A stretch of 64,000 nucleotides of DNA from Fructilactobacillus cliffordii (GCF_024029355.1 NZ_CP097117.1:434001-498000); one strand, 5' to 3'. Positions 21,232 through 30,552 are shown, numbered from the stretch's first letter. Numbers and translations: made by a program. Notes: a model not told the origin generated them from the sequence alone.

Positions 21232-23586
21232 TTAAGGAAATTCGACGTCAACGGTTCCATCCGATTGAGGAATGACCTCTGAATTAGTTAAATTTCTGAC
21301 CACCTGCAATTTAATTCGAGATCGCATGGACCGATAGGCTTTTTGTGCTTCTTTTTGGTATTCAAAAATCGGATTTACTTGAGCAATCGACCTACTCTTA
21401 GTTACCTGCATTAACATCTCCAGTTGATCAACTTGTTCAACCCAACCTTGGTCGACTGCACGCAAAACGGCTAATCGTTCAAAATAAATCCATTGGTCTT
21501 GATGAGGAAGCTGTTGGTGGACGGTCACTAAGCGTGCTTTCATAATCTTCTGGAGTACCTCTAACTGATCAGCATGGCTTAACTTTTCTAAGTCTTTTTT
21601 CGGTTGATAGTCTGGATCAATATTTTGGTAAACAAACTCCAGAAGAGTCTGCGTTTCATCTATCCATTCTGCTTGATTATTCACAAAATCCTTGGCCACA
21701 TCTTGAAAACACATTTTTACCAGGGCATCCAAATTAGTAGCCTGCATGATTAGATTTCTTGTTTGATAGACACTCTCGCGTTGAATCCGAGACACTTCTC
21801 CATATTGTAATGTTTCAAAACGGGCGTTACGTTCTTGGTTCGTTAAAATCCGTTGAGACCGATTAATGGCATTACGAAAACGTCCCCGATTACTTAACGT
21901 TTGATTCTGATCGTGGGCATGCTGATAGGCAAACTTCCGAATTGATTTAGGCGCATTTTCTGTTACCACTTTATCTTCTAATGAAACATAGAACACACTC
22001 TCTCCCGGCTCACCCTGTCGTCCCGCACGACCACGAAGCTGATTATCAATCCGGCGATTTTGCATCCTTTCTGTTCCAAGTACCAATAGTCCCCCAAGCT
22101 TCTCAACTTCCTCACTAATGGTAATGTCCGTTCCACGACCAGCCATAGAAGTAGCAACTGTAACTGCCCCAATTTCACCAGCGTTTCGGATAATCTCGGC
22201 TTCCTTTACCTCACTGCGCGCATTCAATAAACTGTGTGGAATTCGTTCTTTCAAAAGTAAATTAGAATACAATACCGACAACTCCAACGATCCGGTTTCA
22301 ACTAATACAGGGCGACCACTGGAGTGGGCTTTTTTAACCACAGCTAAAGTAGCTAACAATTTTGCCCGGTTACTAATAAATAAGTGATCAGGTAAATCTT
22401 TCCTGATGCTTGGTTTATTGGTTGGAACTTTAAAAACTGATAGATTATAAACCTCTAAAAATTCTTTTTTATCAGTCGCCGCAGTTCCAGTCATCCCAGC
22501 TAATTGATTAAACATCCGGAATAAATCTTGATATGTAATCGTCGCCATCGTCCGCTGCTCGGTAGAAATTTCAACCTGCTCTTTGGCTTCCAAAGCTTGA
22601 TGCATCCCAGCTTGCATCTTCATCCCGGGCAATTCTCTTCCATTTTCTGCATCAATTAGCACCACTTCGTTATCCTTCACAACGTAATTTCGATTACGTT
22701 TTTGAATGTAATTGGCCCGTAATGCTAGAACAAGATGCCGATAAAGTTCTGTCCACGTTTTTGATAGCAGATTATCAACGTCCAGATATTGTTCCATTTT
22801 AACAATCCCCCGCGGGGTAAACCAAGCGCTCTTTTGATCGTCACTAATTTGATAATCCTCGTCCAGCTCTAAAAGCTTCACTACTTGGTCAGCACTTTGA
22901 TAGTAATTAGATTGCACCCGAGGCACCCCAGAAATTACCAGCGGTGTTTGAGCCGTATCTAGTAAAACTGCATCTGCTTCATCTAACAGCGCAAAGTTCA
23001 ATGCCCTTAAATGCTGTTCTTGTGGAGATTTAGCCAAATTATCAAACAAATAATCAAAACCCAGGGTGCTGTTAGTCGTGTAAACAATATCTGATTGATA
23101 GATTGCATCTAAATCACGATCTTCTGGCTTTTGACCAAGTTCAGGAACAGCACTAGCAACCGTTAATCCGAGCCATTTATATAGGATTCCCATATCGTGA
23201 GCATCACGAGCAGCTAAATATTCATTAGCCGTAATTAAAAAATTGCCACTTCCCATTAAACCGTGTAGGTACATCGGCATTGTAGCAGTTAAGGTCTTTC
23301 CTTCACCAGTTTTCATTTCAGCGATGTTTCCATCTTCCATGGCCACTGCCCCTAAAATCTGGACTGGATACGGGCGTAACCCTAAAACGCGATCGGCTGC
23401 TTCACAAACAATTGCATACGCTTCCGGTAAAACCGATTTCAAGTGGGAACGATCCCCGTTGACCTTAGTCTTTAAAGTTTGGGTTTGTTTTTGTAACTCG
23501 GCATCTGACATCTGCTGATAAGTTGGGGCAAGTTGTAACACTTGACGAACCACTTTTTGATAATGCCGTTTTTGCAATAATGCCAT
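21232..23586 (-). CDS. secA2: Accessory preprotein translocase ATPase SecA2
   Basis: The motor ATPase that drives SRRP through SecY2. The 784 residues are typical for SecA2 and lack the C-terminal zinc-binding tail of SecA1. Visible motifs are the SecA N-terminal region, Walker A in MKTGEGKTLTA (residues ~92-102), the DEAD-like LLDEADAVLLD (~200), and the second ATPase domain with GTDITISEEVEKLGGL and QLRGRAGRQGEPG. It is the first gene of the minus-strand cluster. Its ATG has AGGGGAG upstream. The promoter appears to lie in the 65-bp divergent region shared with a small plus-strand gene. Confidence 0.95.
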   Translation of the reverse strand: MALLQKRHYQKVVRQVLQLAPTYQQMSDAELQKQTQTLKTKVNGDRSHLKSVLPEAYAIVCEAADRVLGLRPYPVQILGAVAMEDGNIAEMKTGEGKTLTATMPMYLHGLMGSGNFLITANEYLAARDAHDMGILYKWLGLTVASAVPELGQKPEDRDLDAIYQSDIVYTTNSTLGFDYLFDNLAKSPQEQHLRALNFALLDEADAVLLDTAQTPLVISGVPRVQSNYYQSADQVVKLLELDEDYQISDDQKSAWFTPRGIVKMEQYLDVDNLLSKTWTELYRHLVLALRANYIQKRNRNYVVKDNEVVLIDAENGRELPGMKMQAGMHQALEAKEQVEISTEQRTMATITYQDLFRMFNQLAGMTGTAATDKKEFLEVYNLSVFKVPTNKPSIRKDLPDHLFISNRAKLLATLAVVKKAHSSGRPVLVETGSLELSVLYSNLLLKERIPHSLLNARSEVKEAEIIRNAGEIGAVTVATSMAGRGTDITISEEVEKLGGLLVLGTERMQNRRIDNQLRGRAGRQGEPGESVFYVSLEDKVVTENAPKSIRKFAYQHAHDQNQTLSNRGRFRNAINRSQRILTNQERNARFETLQYGEVSRIQRESVYQTRNLIMQATNLDALVKMCFQDVAKDFVNNQAEWIDETQTLLEFVYQNIDPDYQPKKDLEKLSHADQLEVLQKIMKARLVTVHQQLPHQDQWIYFERLAVLRAVDQGWVEQVDQLEMLMQVTKSRSIAQVNPIFEYQKEAQKAYRSMRSRIKLQVVRNLTNSEVIPQSDGTVDVEFP

Positions 23587-23613
23587 TCAGCTTGCTCCCC
23601 TTTTATTAATTAA

Positions 23614-23642
23614 TTGCTTATTGCTTTTAATAATTATATAAT
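23614..23642 (+). promoter_or_regulatory. Promoter giving a near-leaderless mRNA
   Basis: Plus strand TTGCTT (23614-23619), 17-bp spacer, consensus TATAAT (23637-23642). The expected start of transcription (23648-23652) falls at or within four bases of the ATG at 23652. It lies back to back with secA2 and overlaps A+T-rich sequence that could also serve secA2 (TATAAT-like hexamers on the minus strand). Confidence 0.6.
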
Positions 23643-23651
23643 TTATACATT

Positions 23652-23828
23652 ATGAAAAACAATGGAAAACTACTTAAACAAGATTTAGAAAAAAGATTTG
23701 AACAACTTGAAAAGAACCAACCCGCTCCAGAAAGGACTAATCTCAAGCAAATCATTTTAAAAATTATTATCGGATTAGTGGGAATTTGTTTTGTCGCCAT
23801 GATTTTGGCTACGATGATTAACTTTTAA
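23652..23828 (+). CDS. Small membrane protein of 58 residues, unknown function
   Basis: An open frame starting MKNNGKLLKQDLEKRFEQLE. It has a charged, helical, probably cytoplasmic N-terminal half (residues 1-33) and one membrane segment (IILKIIIGLVGICFVAMILA, about residues 34-53). There is no Shine-Dalgarno sequence, but a good promoter sits so close that the mRNA would be leaderless or nearly so. It is divergent from secA2 and convergent with nox, with which it shares a perfect terminator hairpin. I do not recognise the family. A link to the accessory Sec system is possible only by position. Confidence 0.6.
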   Translation: MKNNGKLLKQDLEKRFEQLEKNQPAPERTNLKQIILKIIIGLVGICFVAMILATMINF

Positions 23829-23900
23829 TTGGTAAATGGTTGTCGTAGAAAATTTAGTGCATTATCCTTTATTGTACCAGTTAAGGATGTTCAAATAAAG

Positions 23901-23938
23901 AAAGTAGCTCCGTGAACTTAAGTTCACGGAGCTACTTT
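23901..23938. terminator. Bidirectional terminator between the small membrane gene and nox
   Basis: A perfect 19+19 inverted repeat with almost no loop (stem sequence GTAGCTCCGTGAACTT). It has T's on the plus side (23936-23941) and A's at its plus-strand start, so it can stop both convergent transcripts. It begins 73 bp after the small gene and 17 bp beyond the nox stop. Confidence 0.9.
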
Positions 23939-23954
23939 TTTAGCTATCGTCGCT

Positions 23955-25313
23955 TTATTTTTTACTTTTATCTTCTTGTGCTTGAGCAGCTTGAGCCAGG
24001 ATGTTCAAGTAATTGAATGGCCGATCAAACTGTGGTTGGAATAGCATGTCAACCATGGCTAAGTCGTCAATCGTGTTTTGATTTTGAATTGCTACAGACA
24101 AGACATTAGCAGATTGTGAAACGTCGTACATACTGGTTAAGGAGCCACCGAGAATCCGCCGCGTACTTGGGTCGTAAACCAAGGACATCAAAACCGGTTC
24201 AGTGGTTAACATGAATTCCGGTCGGTAGTTGTCTTCAACAATCACTTGCCGGGCGTTAATTCCTTGATCCTTAGCAGCCGCCATCGTTAACCCGGTAGAA
24301 ACGTAGGTCCGGTCGTAAAGCTTCAGGCCAGAGGAAGATTGGGTTCCCATGTACTTAACCTTGTCTTCCGTTAGGTTTTCACCGACTAAAATTCCTTGCC
24401 GCACCGCATTAGTAGCCAATGGAATGTAAGCATTTTGACCAGTTGGGTTATAGTGAACGGCTGCACTATCACCAGCAGCAAAAATGTCTGGGTTAGATGA
24501 GTGCATGTATCTGTCAGTGATAATGGCCCCATTTGGCATCATGTCGACCCTGCCCTTTAACAGACCAGTATTCGGACGGAAACCGATACATAAAATGGCA
24601 ATGTCAGAGTGAATCTCGTCACCATTAGCGGTCAAAACGGAAATACCACCATTTTTTTCTTCAAAACCGGTGACCTTTGAACCTAATTCCAAGTTAACCC
24701 CGTTCTTTTCATAGTCGGCGGCTAAAATATCGGTGAACTTCTTGTCAAAGTACTTGTAGAGCACCCGAGTAGATCCATCCAGTAGGTTTACTTGATAACC
24801 CTGTTTGGAGTAAGCTTCGGCAAGTTCAGCACCAATGTAACCAGAACCGATAACCGTGATTGATTTAACCTTCGGAGCTTCGTCAAACAACTTCTTAGCG
24901 TCATGCCAATTCTTACACAGGTAAACTTTGTCGCTTTGGATTCCGTCAATCGGAGGAACCACTGGTAAGGAGCCGGTCGTCATAATCAACTTGTCATATG
25001 GAGTTTCCGTAACAGAGCCGGATTCAAGATCCTTAACTTTGACAATTTTTTGGTTTGGATCAATTTCTGTCACTTCGTGTTTCATTTCAACGTCGGCCCC
25101 GAGGCTCTTTAATTCCTCTGGACTAGAATAGAACAATCCTTGTGGGTCATTGTTCTTGATTTCTTTACCAAGATATAAAGCAATCCCACAGGAAAGGAAC
25201 GAGATGTTATCGTTCTTTTCGTAGACCGTCACTTCGGCTTCTGGATGAGAAGCTAGGGTTTGTTTAATGGCAAAGGTTCCAGCATGAGTACAACCAACTA
25301 CAACGACTTTCAT
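23955..25313 (-). CDS. nox: NADH oxidase (H2O-forming)
   Basis: A cytoplasmic flavoprotein that reduces O2 to water with NADH, regenerating NAD+ and removing oxygen. The 452 residues show the N-terminal FAD Rossmann motif (VVVGCTHAGTFA, with His10), the redox-active Cys42 in FLSCGIALYLG and the second dinucleotide-binding motif (ITVIGSGYIGAELAEAY). GDSAAVHYNPTG, of the FAD-binding C-terminal part, also fits. The frame can be extended 6 codons upstream, but that extension contains the Shine-Dalgarno AAAGAGGG, so the ATG at 25313 was chosen. Monocistronic, with its own promoter and terminator. CoA-disulfide reductase is the nearest alternative. Confidence 0.93.
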   Translation of the reverse strand: MKVVVVGCTHAGTFAIKQTLASHPEAEVTVYEKNDNISFLSCGIALYLGKEIKNNDPQGLFYSSPEELKSLGADVEMKHEVTEIDPNQKIVKVKDLESGSVTETPYDKLIMTTGSLPVVPPIDGIQSDKVYLCKNWHDAKKLFDEAPKVKSITVIGSGYIGAELAEAYSKQGYQVNLLDGSTRVLYKYFDKKFTDILAADYEKNGVNLELGSKVTGFEEKNGGISVLTANGDEIHSDIAILCIGFRPNTGLLKGRVDMMPNGAIITDRYMHSSNPDIFAAGDSAAVHYNPTGQNAYIPLATNAVRQGILVGENLTEDKVKYMGTQSSSGLKLYDRTYVSTGLTMAAAKDQGINARQVIVEDNYRPEFMLTTEPVLMSLVYDPSTRRILGGSLTSMYDVSQSANVLSVAIQNQNTIDDLAMVDMLFQPQFDRPFNYLNILAQAAQAQEDKSKK

Positions 25314-25358
25314 GGTTAATCCCTCTTTCAAATTAATGCTTACGATTTACTAAAAACA

Positions 25359-25387
25359 AATATACCATGTTGTGAAAAAAGGTACAA
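25359..25387 (-). promoter_or_regulatory. nox promoter
   Basis: Minus strand TTGTAC (25382-25387), 17-bp spacer, TATATT (25359-25364), about 45 bp upstream of the nox ATG. A degenerate cre-like sequence (TGAAAACGGTTTAT, plus strand 25388-25401) abuts the -35 element. It mismatches the usual end of the cre consensus, so catabolite control is only a possibility. Confidence 0.6.
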
Positions 25388-25457
25388 TGAAAACGGTTTA
25401 TTTTTTTATGCAAAATCAGTTCATTCCGGTTAAGTCCAAGTCATATCAACGCTTTCA

Positions 25458-26558
25458 CTATTTTAAAACGTTTTGCAAAACCTTGGAAGTATGGGTAAAT
25501 GGTTCACAACCATCCGCAGTTACACGCACACAATCCTCAATTCGCACTCCGGCAACCCCCGGAATGTAAATCCCTGGTTCAATCGAAAAGCACATATTTT
25601 CTTCCAGTTTCAGACCGTTCCCTTCCATGATGGACGGAAACTCGTGTTCACTCATTCCCATTCCGTGACCGAGCCGATGAATAAAGTACTGACCGTACCC
25701 TGCTTCGTCAATAATATCACGTGCCACCTTATCTAACTCAGCGGCGGTAACGCCGGGCCTAACCGCATTTTGAGCAGCTAACTGTGCCTTCAAACATACA
25801 GCATAAATTTCTTGTAGCTGGTCACTAAGCGAACCAACTGCCACCGTCCGACTGGCATCGCTAATGTAACCATCGTGCACCGTTCCCAGATCCAGCAGCA
25901 CCAGTTCATGTTCTTTGATCTCATTCATCCCAGTGTCACCGTGCGGTTGAGAAGCGTGCTTTCCCGCTTGGACTAACGTGGCAAAACTCATCTCCATTAC
26001 TCCGCGTTTTTTCAATTGGTATTCAATTTCAGCTGCGACATCGGCCTCAGTCTTCCCTGGTGCAATCGTGTTAAAGGCCACCTCAAAAGCAAAGTCGGCT
26101 TCTTTACCAGCCGCCCGCAATTTTTCAATTTCATCGGGAGTTTTAATCAGGCGCATCCGTTCAATTACGGACGTTAAATCAGCAGCAAATTGAGCCTCCG
26201 GAAATTCCGCTTGTAGAGCTTGGAGTCGTTCCACAGTAAGTTGGTTTTTTTGAATCCCCCAGTGGATTGGGTTCGTAATCCGGGCTCGCACGTCCTTGGC
26301 AATCATCGCAAACGGATCCTCGTGATCAAGGTAACCATAGACGGGGTGCGTCCAGCCCGTACTCTGAATGTCTTCAACTTCTAAAGCCGGTGCAAAGAGA
26401 AAGGGCTCCTGATCAGGGAATACGAATAATGCTAAGACCCGTTCCACAGGATCACTCCCAAACCCAGTTAAATATTCAATCGTTTCGGGATCACTAACGT
26501 AGGCAACGTCTAGTTGTTGATCGCGTAAATATGCTTGTAACTGTGCTAATTTTTCCAT
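25458..26558 (-). CDS. pepQ: Xaa-Pro dipeptidase (M24 family)
   Basis: Cleaves X-Pro dipeptides in the cytoplasm, part of the peptide-utilisation set of lactic acid bacteria. The 366 residues match PepQ length (~368). There is a creatinase-like N-terminal domain and then the pita-bread fold. The visible metal ligands are the two Asp of LDLGTVHDGYISDASRT, the His in LGHGMGMSEHEFP, Glu in SIEPGIYI and Glu in RIEDCVR. The start is the ATG at 26558 with GGAGGGATAAGC upstream; a 30-residue upstream extension is spurious. No ccpA neighbour is present, unlike some lactobacilli. Confidence 0.93.
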   Translation of the reverse strand: MEKLAQLQAYLRDQQLDVAYVSDPETIEYLTGFGSDPVERVLALFVFPDQEPFLFAPALEVEDIQSTGWTHPVYGYLDHEDPFAMIAKDVRARITNPIHWGIQKNQLTVERLQALQAEFPEAQFAADLTSVIERMRLIKTPDEIEKLRAAGKEADFAFEVAFNTIAPGKTEADVAAEIEYQLKKRGVMEMSFATLVQAGKHASQPHGDTGMNEIKEHELVLLDLGTVHDGYISDASRTVAVGSLSDQLQEIYAVCLKAQLAAQNAVRPGVTAAELDKVARDIIDEAGYGQYFIHRLGHGMGMSEHEFPSIMEGNGLKLEENMCFSIEPGIYIPGVAGVRIEDCVRVTADGCEPFTHTSKVLQNVLK

Positions 26559-26603
26559 GCTTATCCCTCCTATTTTTCCGTATCTTACCACAACTAAATA
26601 AAA

Positions 26604-26633
26604 AAGCCATCTAACCCAAAAGTTAAATGGCTT
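26604..26633 (-). terminator. Terminator of the sortase gene
   Basis: Hairpin AAGCCATTTAAC / GTTAGATGGCTT on the minus strand (one G.T wobble), followed by TTTTTTATTT. It lies 8 bp after the sortase stop. Confidence 0.85.
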
Positions 26634-26640
26634 CGTGCGG

Positions 26641-27297
26641 CTATTCAATTAATTCACCAGTTACAATTAGGCGCCGAGTTTCACCTGGATTACCGCTGGC
26701 ACAGGTAACTAAGGTCAACAATTTTTTCCCCGGCACATCGTTAATCACCGAAACATCTGTTTCTGGTACCACCTTAATCTTGGTGATTTTATAGTGGGCG
26801 GTTTGGGTGCCGGTCTTAATCTTCACGACCTGCCCTTTTTTTGCTTCAGCTAACGGGGAGAAGAGAATTTTGGGATTTTGCATGTGATGTCCTGCCAGGG
26901 TATAATTCCCTTCTCCTAAGTTTTGATTAGGCTTCATGGTTCCAGCCCCAATCGTCAGATTTTCAGAGTTAAGTCCCTTAAAAATTGGCAGATTAATGTT
27001 TAAATCTGGAATCTGAATCGAACCAATTGCGTCCGTTTTGCGCGCTTTTTCACTCTCTAATACCGCATTTTCAGAAACCGCTTGGACATTTTGATAGTTA
27101 TAACTAGCATCCTTCTTTTTCCCTCGTTGCGCTTCTCGCTGGGAAATGTTCGTAACCTTCTGGTGACTCTGCCATTGAATCCAGTATCCCTCTAATTGAG
27201 AGCTAAAAATCAGGGTGATTCCTACCACTAGGAGTAGGACCAGCAGAATTCGTTCTGCCCATTTAAGCCATCGTTGTTGTTTTGGGGGCTGTGCCAT
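26641..27297 (-). CDS. srtA: Class A sortase
   Basis: A membrane-bound transpeptidase that cleaves sorting signals and links surface proteins to peptidoglycan. The 218 residues have an N-terminal membrane anchor (~residues 16-33) and an extracellular beta-barrel. The catalytic set is His137 in LAGHHM, Cys199 in TLVTCAS and Arg208 in ETRRLIV. The start ATG has AGAGGATTGG upstream. It begins only ~20 bp beyond the terminator of the MFS gene, leaving little room for its own promoter. It is the only sortase in the window and so the candidate to anchor the serine-rich giant, although that protein lacks a standard LPXTG. Confidence 0.93.
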   Translation of the reverse strand: MAQPPKQQRWLKWAERILLVLLLVVGITLIFSSQLEGYWIQWQSHQKVTNISQREAQRGKKKDASYNYQNVQAVSENAVLESEKARKTDAIGSIQIPDLNINLPIFKGLNSENLTIGAGTMKPNQNLGEGNYTLAGHHMQNPKILFSPLAEAKKGQVVKIKTGTQTAHYKITKIKVVPETDVSVINDVPGKKLLTLVTCASGNPGETRRLIVTGELIE

Positions 27298-27319
27298 GTT
27301 TCCAATCCTCTCGTTAAAA

Positions 27320-27349
27320 AGACAGCCATTTAATAACCAATGACTGTCT
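27320..27349 (-). terminator. Terminator of the MFS transporter gene
   Basis: AGACAGTCATT / AATGGCTGTCT stem on the minus strand (11 bp, one G.T wobble, 8-nt loop), followed by TTTTTAAC. The sortase ATG follows 22 bp downstream, so some read-through may be needed to express it. Confidence 0.85.
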
Positions 27350-27382
27350 GTTGTTTAATTTAATTTTAGCACAATGATTATA

Positions 27383-28789
27383 CTATTCTGCATCTTTTGA
27401 CCCGGTCGATCGAATTAGCATGGCGATGATAAAACCGAGTACCGCAATTCCAAAGAAGGTCCAATAGACGGCGTGAAAACCAGTTTGGTTTGCCATCATG
27501 TACGATGAACCACCATGCATAGCCTTCCCAGTCACATTAACCAGAATCAGAGTGGCAACAGCCACTCCGGTGGAACCGAGGACTTGTCGCACCGTCGTAA
27601 TCACAGCAGTTCCGTGCGAAACTAGATCGTTTGGTAATGAGTTCGCTCCTAGGGTCACAGCGGGCATCATGACAAAGGCGTTTCCTCCTTCAATTAGCAT
27701 CGCCAACCCAATCATCCCCCAAATGTTATTAATGTGGACGAGGGCGAGAATCCCCCAGCCGACCACAATCATGCCCATTCCAACTAACATCGTGGGTTTA
27801 AAACCAATCTTATCGGCTAGGGTTCCTGTAACGGGGTTCAAAAGACTCAAGAGCGCCGCCCCAGGAACTAGAGCCATTCCAGAAACAAACGGCGAAGCCC
27901 CTAACACCTGTTGGTAATAGAGTGGGAAAATGATGGTCACCACAATCAAGGAAATGTAAGAAAAGCCGGTTAACAACACGGCTAGGTCGTAGTTAAAGGT
28001 CTTCATCACTCGCAAATCCAACATTGGTTCCGACAGATTTAACTGCCGGTGCACAAAGAAGGCCAGCAAGAGTAGTGACACTACGAGAATCACGATTAAA
28101 GTGGTCCAGTCGGCGTTTGGTTCCCCGGCCTTGGTAATCACGTACAAGAGACCGATTAACCCCAGCGAGTAGAACACGGAAAGCCAGTCCAATTTCGATG
28201 GAATCCGTGGCATGACGTCACGCATGACGAAGAATGACAACAGTAATACTAAAGTAATAACCACCATGAAGAAGATGAAAAGGCCTCGCCAACTAGTAAA
28301 ACGAAGGACAATTCCAGAGATAATCGGACCACAAGCAAGCGCTGAACCCATTACCAGGCCAGCGATTCCCATGATAGTCCCTCGCTTAGCTTCGGGTGTG
28401 ATTTCCAACAGCACCGTTTGGTATGAGGGAAAGAGAACCCCGACGGCTGCGGCTTCCATAATCCGACCCAGCATCACTAGATAGAAATTAGGTCCCCAGA
28501 AAATGATCAGAGTTCCGACATCGAACAGCAGTAAAGCGCCCATGAAGAGCGTTTTAAAGCTGATGTTGTTTAACAGCCACGGACTAATCGGCATCGTAAT
28601 ACACATTACAATCATGAAGCCAGTGGTTAACCACTGAACCGTGTCCGCCGAAATTAGAAAATACTTCATGAGGGTGGGGTAAGCCGTCGATAAGGAAGAC
28701 TGACTAATCGACATGGTGAAAGTTCCCACCAACATGGTCGCGATGAATAGCCACCGTGTGAGGGGTTTCATTGGAGTTTCCGTTTGCAT
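27383..28789 (-). CDS. MFS drug:H+ antiporter (DHA2-type)
   Basis: A multi-pass membrane exporter of the major facilitator superfamily. The 468 residues contain about 14 hydrophobic segments, the DHA2 length class. Family marks include TTGFMIVMCITMPISPWL near TM2, LGRIMEAAAVGVLFPSYQTVLLEITPEAKRG (motif A/C-like region) and MGSALACGPIISG (antiporter motif C). The start at 28789 is preceded by GAAAGGATGG; upstream in-frame Met codons lack good sites. The substrate cannot be read from sequence. Homologues export toxic compounds and antibiotics. Confidence 0.87.
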   Translation of the reverse strand: MQTETPMKPLTRWLFIATMLVGTFTMSISQSSLSTAYPTLMKYFLISADTVQWLTTGFMIVMCITMPISPWLLNNISFKTLFMGALLLFDVGTLIIFWGPNFYLVMLGRIMEAAAVGVLFPSYQTVLLEITPEAKRGTIMGIAGLVMGSALACGPIISGIVLRFTSWRGLFIFFMVVITLVLLLSFFVMRDVMPRIPSKLDWLSVFYSLGLIGLLYVITKAGEPNADWTTLIVILVVSLLLLAFFVHRQLNLSEPMLDLRVMKTFNYDLAVLLTGFSYISLIVVTIIFPLYYQQVLGASPFVSGMALVPGAALLSLLNPVTGTLADKIGFKPTMLVGMGMIVVGWGILALVHINNIWGMIGLAMLIEGGNAFVMMPAVTLGANSLPNDLVSHGTAVITTVRQVLGSTGVAVATLILVNVTGKAMHGGSSYMMANQTGFHAVYWTFFGIAVLGFIIAMLIRSTGSKDAE

Positions 28790-28882
28790 TTGAACCATCC
28801 TTTCAAGACCAATCTTTTGCTGATAATCATTATAAACCACTTGGAGCCCGAAAAAAAGAACGCCGAAACGTTCTTTTCATGA

Positions 28883-30274
28883 TTAAAAATTAATGCTTCC
28901 TTGTACCCGTGGGTAAGGGATAACGTCCCGAATGTTGTCCATTCCAGTTACGTACATTAACAAGCGTTCAAAGCCGATTCCAAAGCCAGCGTGCTTTGTG
29001 CCCCCGTATTTACGGAGTTCCAAATACCAGTCGTAGTCGGATTCTTGTAGGTTAAATTCGTGAAGCTTATCCAACAGCACGTCTTCGCGTTCTTCGCGTT
29101 GGCTTCCTCCGACCAATTCACCAATCCGGGGAACTAACAAGTCTACCGCTGCTACCGTCTTTTCGTCCGCGTTATCGCGCATGTAGAAGGCCTTAATGTC
29201 ACGAGGATAATCTGTCACAAAAACCGGTTTGTGGAAAACTTGTTCGGCCAGATATTGTTCGTGTTCAGCCTTTAAATCAATCCCCCACTTCACGGGGAAC
29301 TTAAAGTCGGCATCGGCTTGTTCTAAGCGTTCGATTGCTTCCGTGTAGGTAATTCGGGCAAATGGCTCGGCGACCGTTTGTTGTAAACGATCCAGCAAGT
29401 GTTCGTCCACGTGATCGTTAAGAAATTGCAAATCAGCTTGGGCGTGGTCTAACAAGTATTGCACCACATATTGGAGCAATCCTTGAATTTCATCAATCGT
29501 TTCTGGCAAACCAGCAAAGGCCATTTCTGGCTCAATCATCCAAAATTCAGCGGCGTGGCGCTTCGTGTGCGAATCTTCGGCCCGGAACGTTGGTCCAAAG
29601 GTGTAAACGTTCCGAAAAGCTAGCGCAAATGGTTCCACTTGCAGTTGCCCACTCACAGTCAGGTTAGTTTCCTGACCAAAGAAGTCCTGACCAAAGTCGG
29701 TCTTGCCCTTGTCGTCTTGTTCCGGTTGGTCTGGATCTAACGTGGTAACCCGGAACATTTCCCCGGCTCCTTCGGCATCACTACTGGTGATGATCGGCGT
29801 GTTTACGTACACGAAGTCGTGGTGTTGCAAGTATTCGTGAATGGCAAAGGCTGCTAGTGACCGAATCTTAAACACAGCGTAAAAGGTGTTGGTTCGAGGC
29901 CGTAAGTGGGCAATTGTCCGCAAATATTCTAACGAGTGCGCTTTCTTTTGCAGTGGGTAGTCTGGGTCAGAAACACCTGCAATGGTCACTTCATCCGCGT
30001 GCAGTTCAAATGGTTGTGGAGCATCCGGTGTTTCTACCAATTGTCCTGTAATCTTAACGGTGGAACTAATCGGTAGTTTAATCACATCTTCGAAGTTATC
30101 CAGTTGATCCCGTTTCGCAATCACCTGTACGTTTTTGATGTACGAACCATCATTGACTTCAATAAAGGCAATCTTTTTTGAGTTCCGAATCGTCCGCACC
30201 CATCCCGAAATGGTAATTGGGCTTGTCAATCCGTCACGTGACTCTGTGTATAAGTCTTTTACTAATACATCCAT
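28883..30274 (-). CDS. asnS: Asparaginyl-tRNA synthetase
   Basis: Charges tRNA-Asn in the cytoplasm. The 463 residues have an N-terminal OB-fold anticodon-binding domain (~1-110, containing [23 protein letters not shown]). The class II catalytic core carries motif 2 ([21 protein letters not shown]) and motif 3 ([15 protein letters not shown]). The start ATG at 30274 follows AAAAGGGGAG. The open frame runs upstream to 30385, but that part is T-box leader RNA, so it was excluded. Expression is controlled by the Asn-specific T-box just upstream. Confidence 0.96.
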   Translation of the reverse strand: MDVLVKDLYTESRDGLTSPITISGWVRTIRNSKKIAFIEVNDGSYIKNVQVIAKRDQLDNFEDVIKLPISSTVKITGQLVETPDAPQPFELHADEVTIAGVSDPDYPLQKKAHSLEYLRTIAHLRPRTNTFYAVFKIRSLAAFAIHEYLQHHDFVYVNTPIITSSDAEGAGEMFRVTTLDPDQPEQDDKGKTDFGQDFFGQETNLTVSGQLQVEPFALAFRNVYTFGPTFRAEDSHTKRHAAEFWMIEPEMAFAGLPETIDEIQGLLQYVVQYLLDHAQADLQFLNDHVDEHLLDRLQQTVAEPFARITYTEAIERLEQADADFKFPVKWGIDLKAEHEQYLAEQVFHKPVFVTDYPRDIKAFYMRDNADEKTVAAVDLLVPRIGELVGGSQREEREDVLLDKLHEFNLQESDYDWYLELRKYGGTKHAGFGIGFERLLMYVTGMDNIRDVIPYPRVQGSINF

Positions 30275-30324
30275 TTTATTACTCCCCTTTTTAAATTTAA
30301 CCGTCAGCCAAGAATTAAGGCCAA

Positions 30325-30552
30325 AGAAAAAGACCTCGTCGTAAGGGACGAGGTCTTCGCGGTACCACCCAAATTGTTTTTCCAAGAAAAACCAACTCTA
30401 GTTCACAATAACGGCTGAACTTCCGGTACCGCGGTTCTCAATTCGAGAACCCTCCAGGTGTTAATTGTAAGCTCCGTGTACTAGGCTTTCACCCTTCCTA
30501 GCTCGCTGGTCACGGTTCTGCTTACGCTCGTCCTGACGCGGTCTTAATTTAG
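30325..30552 (-). promoter_or_regulatory. T-box riboswitch (Asn) in the asnS leader
   Basis: A minus-strand leader with all the usual T-box parts. Stem I has an AGCGAGC...AGGGTGAAAGCC segment. The specifier triplet is probably AAC (30462-30460), the Asn codon. The T-box consensus TGGGTGGTACCGCG (30371-30358) sits in the antiterminator. The terminator stem AAGACCTCGTC / GACGAGGTCTT is followed by TTTTT (30357-30327). Uncharged tRNA-Asn would pair with the specifier and T-box and so turn on asnS. The downstream gene confirms the amino acid. Confidence 0.93.

Noticed and set aside
25388..25401. cre-like site next to the nox promoter
   Set aside because: The last two consensus positions do not match and half-sites like this occur by chance; mentioned only as a note on the promoter.
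30275..30385. In-frame upstream start for asnS giving 37 extra residues
   Set aside because: The region is the T-box antiterminator/terminator, and a strong Shine-Dalgarno supports the ATG at 30274.
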